From a virus: a DNA stretch of 45,900 nucleotides. The DNA is taken from positions 1 through 45,900 of the IMG/VR virus record IMGVR_UViG_3300021960_000139; one strand, given 5' to 3'. Position 1 is the stretch's first letter, and the number at the start of each line of letters is the position of its first letter. Below the pieces are notes generated by a model. That model worked only from the letters and a program-made list of their open reading frames with translations, made no database searches and was not told where the DNA came from. This document shows positions 39,789 to 45,900 of this stretch, one piece after another. A program made the translations under genes and the position numbers.

Positions 39789-39976
39789 AAAATTTTTTTA
39801 CTTATTACAAAAATCAACTAAAAGATAGACAAGACACTATAAGACAGGCTATATGTAGTGGTGTAAAAGATTGGGACGAATATCGGTATTTGACTGGTAA
39901 ACTTCGCGGTCTTGAAGAAACTGAACAGGAACTCACGGACCTGCTGAAGAAAACGGAGCTAGAAGATGACGACTAA
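39779..39976 (+). CDS. Small coiled-coil protein (65 aa)
   Basis: ATG 39779 overlaps the lysozyme stop region by 10 bp. A helical, charged protein (YYKNQLKDRQDTIRQAICSG, GLEETEQELTDLLKKTELED) with an acidic end. No membrane segment or lipobox, so a classical spanin is unlikely. Function unknown. Confidence 0.5.
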   Translation: MRIENFFTYYKNQLKDRQDTIRQAICSGVKDWDEYRYLTGKLRGLEETEQELTDLLKKTELEDDD

Positions 39977-40382
39977 ACCTAAATTGATTGTACCCAAACA
40001 CGTTTGGGATGGTGCAGAAAAACAAAAAGAAAAAAAAGAACTAGAAAAAGTTCCTCAACCAGTCGGTTGGAGAATAGTTTTGTTTCCTCTTAAATTAAAA
40101 GGCAAAACAAAAGGCGGTGTAATTCTTACTGATGAAACAGTAGAAGAATCACAAATAACAACAAACATTTGTAAAGTTTTAAAGACTGGATCTTTATGTT
40201 ATAAAGATAAAGAGAGATATCCTGATGGTCCCTGGTGCAAAGAGGGTGATTGGGTTATAATAACTCGCTATGCAGGATCTCGAGTAAAGATTGATGGTGG
40301 TGAGTTACGTATTATTAACGAAGATGAGATACTGGCAGTCGTTGATGATCCTAGAGACATATTGCCAGCTAACATAATGTAA
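39966..40382 (+). CDS. GroES-like co-chaperonin
   Basis: A 138-residue protein. VGWRIVLFPLKLKGKTKGGV followed by ILTDETVEESQIT matches the GroES start (RVLVxP...KTxGGIxLxD). GDWVIITRYAGSRVKIDGGE and IINEDEILAVVDD match its end. The usual mobile loop lies around KLKGKTKGG. A 45-residue basic N-terminal extension is added, like phage gp31-type co-chaperonins. It should cap host GroEL to fold the capsid protein, in keeping with its place before the head genes. Confidence 0.8.
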   Translation: MTTKPKLIVPKHVWDGAEKQKEKKELEKVPQPVGWRIVLFPLKLKGKTKGGVILTDETVEESQITTNICKVLKTGSLCYKDKERYPDGPWCKEGDWVIITRYAGSRVKIDGGELRIINEDEILAVVDDPRDILPANIM

Positions 40383-40395
40383 CATGGAGAATTCT

Positions 40396-41307
40396 ATGCA
40401 AGTACAATCGCAAAATGACAAAATGGTCCCGATAGATACCTCGGGAGACCCCGTCGAAGTGGAGTTAAAAGAAGAAGAAAAGAAAGAACTGGAGGATAGT
40501 AAACCTGATATTCAAGTAGAAGAAGCTGTTCAAGAAAAACCTAAACAAGAGGGGAAAGAAGAAGAGCTTGAAGAGTATTCTCAATCTGTGAAAAGACGTA
40601 TTGATAAACTCACACGCAAAATGCGTGAAGCAGAGAGACGTGAACAAGCAGCAATTGAGTACGCAAAAAAAGTTCAAGAAGAAAATAAAAATTTAAATGT
40701 TATGTCTCAAGTCAGTTCCAAAGAAAGAGTAGCTTCGGATGAACAAAGTCTACAATCAACAGAACAGCTTTTAAAAACAGCTTACACGCAAGCTGTTAGT
40801 GAAGGAGATATTGAAAAACAAGTAGAGGCTCAACAAAGAATAGCACAGTTAGCTATTGAAAAGGAAAGACTAAATCTACGTAAAAGAAAAGTAGAACAAC
40901 AAGAAATTCAAAAGGAAAAACCTGTTGAAGAGCCTTGGAATAATCAACAACAGGCTCAACCACAGACTAGTCCAGACCCTAAAGCTCAAGATTGGGCCGA
41001 AGATAACAAATGGTTTGGAACAGATAAAGCAATGACATATACAGCAATGTCTTTTCATGATGAATTAATAAACGAAGGATTTGACGCGAGCTCAGAAGAG
41101 TATTATACTGAAATAGATCGGAGAATCCGAAAAGAGTTTCCTCATAAATTTGAGGATCAAAGTAAGCCGAGGCAAAAAGTTGCTTCTGCTACTCGAACAA
41201 CGGCAACAGGCCGCCGCACTGTGAAACTCACACCCTCACAGGTAGCTATTGCAAAAAAACTTGGTGTGCCACTTGAAGAATACGCAAAACACGTGAAGGA
41301 GGCGTAA
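40396..41307 (+). CDS. Scaffolding protein candidate
   Basis: I prefer ATG 40396 because GGAGA lies 5 bp upstream; ATG 40384 lacks a site. The first 230 residues are highly charged and Gln/Glu/Lys-rich with coiled coil (LTRKMREAERREQAAIEYAK, QRIAQLAIEKERLNLRKRKV). A basic C-terminal end (RTVKLTPSQVAIAKKLG) could bind the coat. The composition and position just before capsid genes fit a head scaffolding protein; no sequence motif proves it. Confidence 0.6.
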   Translation: MQVQSQNDKMVPIDTSGDPVEVELKEEEKKELEDSKPDIQVEEAVQEKPKQEGKEEELEEYSQSVKRRIDKLTRKMREAERREQAAIEYAKKVQEENKNLNVMSQVSSKERVASDEQSLQSTEQLLKTAYTQAVSEGDIEKQVEAQQRIAQLAIEKERLNLRKRKVEQQEIQKEKPVEEPWNNQQQAQPQTSPDPKAQDWAEDNKWFGTDKAMTYTAMSFHDELINEGFDASSEEYYTEIDRRIRKEFPHKFEDQSKPRQKVASATRTTATGRRTVKLTPSQVAIAKKLGVPLEEYAKHVKEA

Positions 41308-41775
41308 ATGACTGATACAAAAATAAACAAAACCTCACGCAAATTAGAAACCCGTGAAAAGGATGTTCGAAAGAGGGGATGGGTCCCTCCAAGCAACTTA
41401 GAAGCACCTGAACCACCAGAAGGTTATCACCATCGGTGGGTAAGAGCTGAATATCGTGGCATGCAAGATGAAAAAAATATCATCGGTAGACTACGAAGCG
41501 GATATGAATTTGTAAAATCAGATGAATATCCCGATAGAATGGATTTACCATCTATCGCTGACGGCAAATATAAAGGTGTAATAGGGATCGGTGGATTATT
41601 ACTAATGCGTTGTCCTGTTGAAGTTAAAGAAGACAGAAATTCTTATTTCAGAAACTTAACGGATTCAAAGACACAGGCAGTAGAAAATGATCTCCATAAA
41701 GAAGAGCATCCAGCTATGCCAATCCATCAGGAAAGGCAAAGCAGAGTAACATTTGGAGGCAATAAGAAGTCTTAA
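41308..41775 (+). CDS. Head-region conserved protein (155 aa)
   Basis: Starts at the base after the scaffold stop. RKRGWVPPSNLEAPEPPEGY, then HHRWVRAEYRG and RLRSGYEFVKSDEYP are conserved in phage head operons as I recall. The central DGKYKGVIGIGGLLLMRCPV is beta-rich. Located between scaffold and decoration protein, it is probably a minor capsid or assembly protein. Confidence 0.55.
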   Translation: MTDTKINKTSRKLETREKDVRKRGWVPPSNLEAPEPPEGYHHRWVRAEYRGMQDEKNIIGRLRSGYEFVKSDEYPDRMDLPSIADGKYKGVIGIGGLLLMRCPVEVKEDRNSYFRNLTDSKTQAVENDLHKEEHPAMPIHQERQSRVTFGGNKKS

Positions 41776-41818
41776 TGAGTAAGATCATTTATGTCTCTGA
41801 AAAATTTAGGAGACTACT

Positions 41819-42403
41819 ATGGCTAACATAGATCAAGCTTTCGGTTTAAGACCGATAGCTAAAGTTGGTTCTGCCCCTGGTGGAACAACTGGTACGACTA
41901 AATACTCTATTACAAGTGGCGCAAGCGCAATATTTACAGGAGACCCCGTTAAGCCAAAGGCTGACGGATCAATTGAGGTAGCAACGGCTGGCGACCCTAT
42001 TAGAGGTATTTTTTTAGGATGTTTCTACACAGATCCATCCACAGGCAAACCTAGATATAACAACACTTTCCCCAACGGTACGGTGGCAAGTGATGCTATA
42101 GCTTTTGTTGCTGATGATCCTGATCAATTATACATTGCTCAGCAAGATTCAGATGGAAGCAATCTAGTAGCAGCTGACTTAAACCAAAACTGTGATCTAG
42201 TTTTTGGTGCTGGTTCTACCACTTCGGGTATTTCTGGTGTAGAAATTGATTCAAGTTCTAAAAATACTACTGCAGCACTTCAGGTGAAGTTGATTGATTT
42301 TTATGACACACCGAGTAATGACGCTACGGCTAATAACTCTGTTCTTGTTATAAAACTTAACAACTCTGATATGAACGGTGGTACTGGAACTGCAGGCGTA
42401 TAG
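41819..42403 (+). CDS. Head decoration/stabilising protein candidate (194 aa)
   Basis: AGGAG precedes ATG 41819. The product starts MANIDQAFGLRPIAKVGSAP, then has a beta-rich body (GDPVKPKADGSIEVATAGDP, IRGIFLGCFY). The xFGLRPI opening with a GDPV...G...I.V...G metal-like beta barrel is a pattern found just upstream of phage major capsid genes. It probably binds the outside of the head. The call is by pattern and position. Confidence 0.6.
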   Translation: MANIDQAFGLRPIAKVGSAPGGTTGTTKYSITSGASAIFTGDPVKPKADGSIEVATAGDPIRGIFLGCFYTDPSTGKPRYNNTFPNGTVASDAIAFVADDPDQLYIAQQDSDGSNLVAADLNQNCDLVFGAGSTTSGISGVEIDSSSKNTTAALQVKLIDFYDTPSNDATANNSVLVIKLNNSDMNGGTGTAGV

Positions 42404-42412
42404 GAGAGTATT

Positions 42413-43315
42413 ATGGCGATTAATAGAGCGCAACTCGCGAAAGAGCTAGAACCTGGCCTTAACGCCCTGTTCGGTATGGAGTATTCTCGTTATGAAAACG
42501 AGCATGCTGAGATTTTTGACCAAGAAACAAGTGACAGAGCTTTTGAAGAAGAAGTAATGTTAGTTGGCTTCGGTGAAGCTGCAGTCAAGCAGGAAGGTTC
42601 TGCTGTACAATTTGATACAGCTCAAGAATCTTTCACTGCTAGATATTCTCATGAAACTGTTGCATTAGCATTCAGTTTGACTGAGGAAGCAGTCGAAGAC
42701 AACTTGTACGATACTTTATCGGCTCGTTACACAAAATCTTTGGCACGTTCAATGGCATACACAAAGCAACAAAAAGCAGCGAACATTTTAAATAATGCAT
42801 TCACAACTGCTGGTGGTGATGGTGTTTCATTAGTAAACACAGCACACCCAACTGCTTTAGGTGGCACATTCTCAAACAGAAGTGCAACTGATGCTGACTT
42901 GAACGAAACCTCATTAGAGCAAGCAATGATTGATATTGCAGGCTTTATCGACGAAAGAGGGCTAAAAGTTGCAATGCAAGGTAGAAAATTAATTCTTCCT
43001 GTAAATATTCAATTTGTAGCTGATAGAATTTTAAATTCTACTCTAAGAGTTGGTACTGCTGACAATGACATTAATGCAATGAGAAACATGGGTATGCTAC
43101 CTGATGGATACGTGGTTAACCACTACCTATCAGACACTGATGCATATTTCATTAAAACTGATGCTCCTAATGGATTTAAACACTTCGTAAGAGCTGCCCT
43201 TGCTACTGGCATGGAAGGTGATTTCGACACAGGAAACATGAGATACAAAGCAAGAGAGAGATACAGCTTTGGATTCTCAGATCCTAGATGTGTATACGGA
43301 TCTCAAGGTTCATAA
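42413..43315 (+). CDS. Major capsid protein
   Basis: A 300-residue protein with RBS TAGGAGAG. Features include ELEPGLNALFGMEYSRYENE, a beta-rich FTARYSHETVALAFSLTEEA segment, an A-domain region with ANILNNAFTTAGGDGVSLVN and the C-terminal RYSFGFSDPRCVYGSQGS. Layout and length fit an HK97-fold capsid protein of the type found after a decoration gene. A strong terminator follows, as usual for the most abundant transcript. No N-terminal protease-cleaved delta domain is obvious. Confidence 0.8.
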   Translation: MAINRAQLAKELEPGLNALFGMEYSRYENEHAEIFDQETSDRAFEEEVMLVGFGEAAVKQEGSAVQFDTAQESFTARYSHETVALAFSLTEEAVEDNLYDTLSARYTKSLARSMAYTKQQKAANILNNAFTTAGGDGVSLVNTAHPTALGGTFSNRSATDADLNETSLEQAMIDIAGFIDERGLKVAMQGRKLILPVNIQFVADRILNSTLRVGTADNDINAMRNMGMLPDGYVVNHYLSDTDAYFIKTDAPNGFKHFVRAALATGMEGDFDTGNMRYKARERYSFGFSDPRCVYGSQGS

Positions 43316-43343
43316 GAATTAACTAAATCTTTCTTAGGTGAAG

Positions 43344-43369
43344 AAGGCGGTTGCGAGACCGCCTTTTTT
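43344..43369 (+). terminator. Rho-independent terminator after the capsid gene
   Basis: AAGGCGGT (43344-43351) pairs with ACCGCCTT (43358-43365) around a 6-nt loop, with a T-run to 43369. It separates capsid from the connector/tail genes. Confidence 0.9.
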
Positions 43370-43470
43370 GTTTTATAACTTATGTACCTAGATTAATTAA
43401 GTTGTGTAGACTGACTAGGCAGACGGTATAGAGACTACATGACGAGGGCTATACACCATAGGAGGTTATT

Positions 43471-43992
43471 ATGGCACAAACGACTTTTCAAGGGCCAGTT
43501 AAATCAATTAACGGTTTCATAGGAGCAGGTGTTGGAAACGTAGTAAGCTTAACAGCGGATACAACTCTAACAGTTGCAGACCACGCAGGTCGAATTTTAA
43601 CGTGTAATGATGCAGACGGCAAATTTACTTTACCAACGATTGACGCTACAGCTGATGCTAACGGCACAGGACCAGGCAACGATCCAAACAACACTAACAA
43701 CGTAGGCGCTACTTTTACTTTTATTGTAGAAACAGCAGCTACTGATATGGACGTGTTAACTGATGGTACCGATAAATTTGTTGGCGGTGCTTACATTGGT
43801 ATTGATGATTCAGCAGCAGGTAAAACTTTTATCTCTGGTGCAACTAACGATGTTATTACACTAAACGGAACAACAAAAGGTGGACTTGCAGGTAGTATTA
43901 TTAAATGTACTGCAATGGCTGATAATAAATATCATGTCGAAGCACAGTTATTAGGTTCAGGAACTCTAGTAACTCCATTTGCGGATGCGTAA
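43471..43992 (+). CDS. Virion structural protein candidate (173 aa)
   Basis: ATAGGAGGTTATT gives an excellent start signal. The product (FQGPVKSINGFIGAGVGNVV, LTVADHAGRILTCNDADGKF) is a beta-sandwich-like, Ala/Gly/Thr-rich sequence typical of decoration or fibre-type proteins of marine phages. It follows the capsid terminator and opens the next structural operon. The 101-bp gap before it (43370-43470) has no clear promoter with standard spacing. Confidence 0.55.
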   Translation: MAQTTFQGPVKSINGFIGAGVGNVVSLTADTTLTVADHAGRILTCNDADGKFTLPTIDATADANGTGPGNDPNNTNNVGATFTFIVETAATDMDVLTDGTDKFVGGAYIGIDDSAAGKTFISGATNDVITLNGTTKGGLAGSIIKCTAMADNKYHVEAQLLGSGTLVTPFADA

Positions 43993-44306
43993 TGTTCGGT
44001 CTTAAAAATAAAGAACTAACTTCGAGCGGACAAGTTACGACTAAAGTCTCTGCGGGCACTAACACTCTTAGTGCCCCCGCTAGAGTTCTACAGTTAAGCA
44101 TTAGATGCGGTGCAACTTTAGGAAGAGTGGATCTAATAGATAACGGTTCAGGTGGAACTGTTAAATACACAGTTCCTACTCCTGCAATCGGCGCTGGTGA
44201 AGATGAAGTAATGACGATTAGTTTTCCAGATTTAGGTATTAAATTTGATACAGATCTTTACGTTTTCTTTAACCAAGCAACGCACGTAGAAGTTTTGTAC
44301 GCATAA
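43992..44306 (+). CDS. Small virion structural protein (104 aa)
   Basis: Overlaps the previous stop by one base. Beta-rich (VLQLSIRCGATLGRVDLIDN, DTDLYVFFNQATHVEVLY), similar in style to the 4119 product. It is likely a head-tail connector or decoration component. Confidence 0.5.
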   Translation: MFGLKNKELTSSGQVTTKVSAGTNTLSAPARVLQLSIRCGATLGRVDLIDNGSGGTVKYTVPTPAIGAGEDEVMTISFPDLGIKFDTDLYVFFNQATHVEVLYA

Positions 44307-44307
44307 G

Positions 44308-45105
44308 ATGGCTAGACTTGTCACATCAATTTCTAAATTAGGATCCTCTGAGCCATTTGAACTTCAGGTGGCTCAGGGACAAATCGCTTATCACGAACAC
44401 ATTTACAAGTTTGGACAAAATTCAGTCGTTGGAGATAGTGTAGAAACTATCTGGCAACAAGGTGGTTTATATTCTTATCCACCAAGTGCAACTACAATGA
44501 CGGTATCTAGTTCTAATACAAATGATACATCAGCAGGAACAGGTGCACGGACAGTTTTAATTTCTGGATTGGACGGAGATTATAATGAAATATCTGAAAC
44601 TATAACACTAAATGGTCAAACAGCTGTTACTACTACTAATTCCTTTTTACGAGTAAACAGAGCAATAGTTTTAACCGCAGGAAGTGGCGGGTCAAACGCA
44701 GGAATTATTTATGTAGGAACAGGAACAGTGACTACAGGTGTACCCGCCAATATTTATACAACAATTAATGGAGATGGTACAAACCAAACTCTTCAAGCAT
44801 TTTGGACAGTACCTGCAAACTATAACGCTTATATTTATCAAACAAATATCTCAACAGGAAATAGTTCAAATACTCCTGCGGTTTTAAAAACTTTGTTAGT
44901 GGCAAGATCACATGGTGGAGTATTTAACACAAAAGAAGTAATTGTATTAACAGATGGCAATCATCTACAGGACTATAGTTTTCCCATTACGTTAACAGAA
45001 AAAACAGATATTGAATTTAGAGCAGAGTCAAGTTCAGCATCTGTAAACTTTAATGTATCTGCGTCTATGAATATTTTATATGTTAGAATGGGAAGCACTT
45101 TATAA
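44308..45105 (+). CDS. Virion structural protein (265 aa)
   Basis: The N-terminus MARLVTSISKLGSSEPFELQ and YKFGQNSVVGDSVETIWQQG, then GLYSYPPSATTMTVSSS match a family I recall from marine and cyanophage structural regions. The body is a Thr/Ser/Asn-rich beta-sandwich. The stop overlaps the next ATG. It probably forms part of the tail tube or baseplate; the exact place is unknown. Confidence 0.6.
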   Translation: MARLVTSISKLGSSEPFELQVAQGQIAYHEHIYKFGQNSVVGDSVETIWQQGGLYSYPPSATTMTVSSSNTNDTSAGTGARTVLISGLDGDYNEISETITLNGQTAVTTTNSFLRVNRAIVLTAGSGGSNAGIIYVGTGTVTTGVPANIYTTINGDGTNQTLQAFWTVPANYNAYIYQTNISTGNSSNTPAVLKTLLVARSHGGVFNTKEVIVLTDGNHLQDYSFPITLTEKTDIEFRAESSSASVNFNVSASMNILYVRMGSTL

Positions 45106-45380
45106 TGGCTGACAAACAACCACCAAAAACAAAAAAGTATTTTCGTCCTACTAAAAGTGGGGCGGGAATGACTAAAACTGGGGTCAAGCGATATAGAAGA
45201 GACAATCCTGGTTCTAAATTAAAAACAGCAGTTACAGGTAAAGTTAAAAAAGGATCTAAAGCTGCTAAAAGAAGAAAATCATATTGTGCAAGAAGTGCAG
45301 GGCAGATGAAACAATTTCCAAAAGCTGCGGCTAATCCTAACTCAAGATTACGTCAAGCTAGAAAAAGATGGAAATGTTAA
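45105..45380 (+). CDS. DUF6321-type basic protein (91 aa)
   Basis: Very Lys/Arg-rich. TKSGAGMTKTGVKRYRRDNP, then GSKLKTAVTGKVKKGSKAAK and RRKSYCARSAGQMKQFPKAA to a final RKRWKC match what I recall of the DUF6321 family, abundant in marine phages. Strong conservation of a basic protein suggests DNA or RNA binding. It overlaps the next gene by 13 bp. Confidence 0.7.
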   Translation: MADKQPPKTKKYFRPTKSGAGMTKTGVKRYRRDNPGSKLKTAVTGKVKKGSKAAKRRKSYCARSAGQMKQFPKAAANPNSRLRQARKRWKC

Positions 45381-45900
45381 GAATTTTATTAATAGTTTCT
45401 ATATTACTATTCTCTCAAAAAATTTATGGAGAGACAAACACTGTGTCTTCAACCGTGGTAACGAATTCGACACCGCCTACTGCAAGTGCACCAAGTGTTG
45501 TTGTTAATAATTCTGATGTTTGTAAAGTAGCAACGTCAGGTGCAATACAAACAAATATACTTGGTTTGGCTACAGGTGTAGTAGTTGACGACGAGCTGTG
45601 TCAATTGCTCAAGCTCAGCAGGCAGATGTATGCTGCAGGCCTAAAAGTTGCGGCGGTGAGTATATTAGCACAAGACCCAAGGGTGTTTGACAGTTTAGTG
45701 ATGGCAGGAACACCACCTCCGTACATGGGTTCTATTGGCAGTGAAGCTTTAGAGAAATGGAAATCAAATCCACATATGATACCAGAAGGTAGCATGGTAT
45801 TTAAAGATGATGTTTTAAAAATTAATATAAATGAGGATGTAGATGATGGCGAATTCAAAAAGTTTTTATTTTTGGCTATGGCTATGTATATCGGTCTCCC
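45368..45900 (+). CDS. Secreted/virion protein, 3' end beyond window
   Basis: ATG 45368 begins within the previous gene. MEMLRILLIVSILLFSQKIY is a signal peptide ending before GETNTVS. The segment VVVNNSDVCKVATSGAIQTN, then DDELCQLLKLSRQMYAAGLK and VAAVSILAQDPRVFDSLVMA recalls exported proteins beside tail genes of cyanophages and marine phages. The frame is open to the last base. If circular, it would stop at 88 near the window start, giving 206 residues. A tail or periplasm-directed role is likely. Confidence 0.65.
   Translation, partial: MEMLRILLIVSILLFSQKIYGETNTVSSTVVTNSTPPTASAPSVVVNNSDVCKVATSGAIQTNILGLATGVVVDDELCQLLKLSRQMYAAGLKVAAVSILAQDPRVFDSLVMAGTPPPYMGSIGSEALEKWKSNPHMIPEGSMVFKDDVLKININEDVDDGEFKKFLFLAMAMYIGL

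Overview
The window reads as most or all of the genome of a short-tailed (podovirus-like) phage of a marine bacterium. It is AT-rich and densely packed, with genes joined by 1-20 bp overlaps, and nearly all genes lie on the plus strand. A P22-type portal and P22 gp10-like stabilisation protein, a family A DNA polymerase, an AEP-type PrimPol, two helicases and a phage GroES are all present. I see no integrase, single-subunit RNA polymerase, long tape-measure or tRNA gene. Composition and protein style resemble uncultured marine phages of alphaproteobacteria such as SAR11, but the host is an inference. Both window ends fall inside ORFs, and joining end to start keeps two reading frames open. This fits a circularly permuted or circularised contig but does not prove it.

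Layout. (1) 1-4729: tail-fibre-like genes, a glycine-rich adhesin candidate, the gp10-like protein and small virion genes. (2) 4726-5257: two small minus-strand genes. (3) 5376-13005: five large internal or ejection-protein candidates behind a good sigma70-type promoter, plus a membrane/coiled-coil peptide. (4) 12994-14430: a minus-strand SNF2 helicase with its own extended -10 promoter. (5) 14503-21854: replication operon (coiled-coil protein, SSB-like protein, PrimPol, UvrD-like helicase, DUF6378 protein, PolA). (6) 21851-24806: a multi-hairpin leader, then HTH, RHH and ParB-like regulators and tiny zinc or membrane proteins. (7) 24807-26419: structured intergenic DNA and two very basic proteins. 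(8) 26485-27188: a GTTACAAG repeat array and the small terminase. (9) 27185-30100: an unusual accessory island. (10) 30282-45900: large terminase, a 1235-aa polyvalent-like protein, portal, lysis cassette (membrane peptide, holin, T4-type lysozyme), GroES, scaffold candidate, decoration and major capsid proteins, and connector/tail genes running into region 1.

The accessory island between terS and terL is the most unusual part. It holds four transcription units, each preceded by a near-identical promoter (TTGAxT/A, 17-bp spacer containing ATGGGA, AT-rich -10). Two units end in textbook terminators. Between them lies a family of degenerate GC-rich repeats of about 85 bp, each carrying a TCCATTTCCATTACC-like core and most a TATAGTA-like block. 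These repeats run into the C-terminal codons of a PD-(D/E)XK nuclease gene. One unit has a strongly folding 5' leader and another a perfect DnaA box. I read this as a moron-like cassette array built on a repeat family I do not recognise.

All functions are inferred by eye from sequence motifs; no database search or folding program was run.
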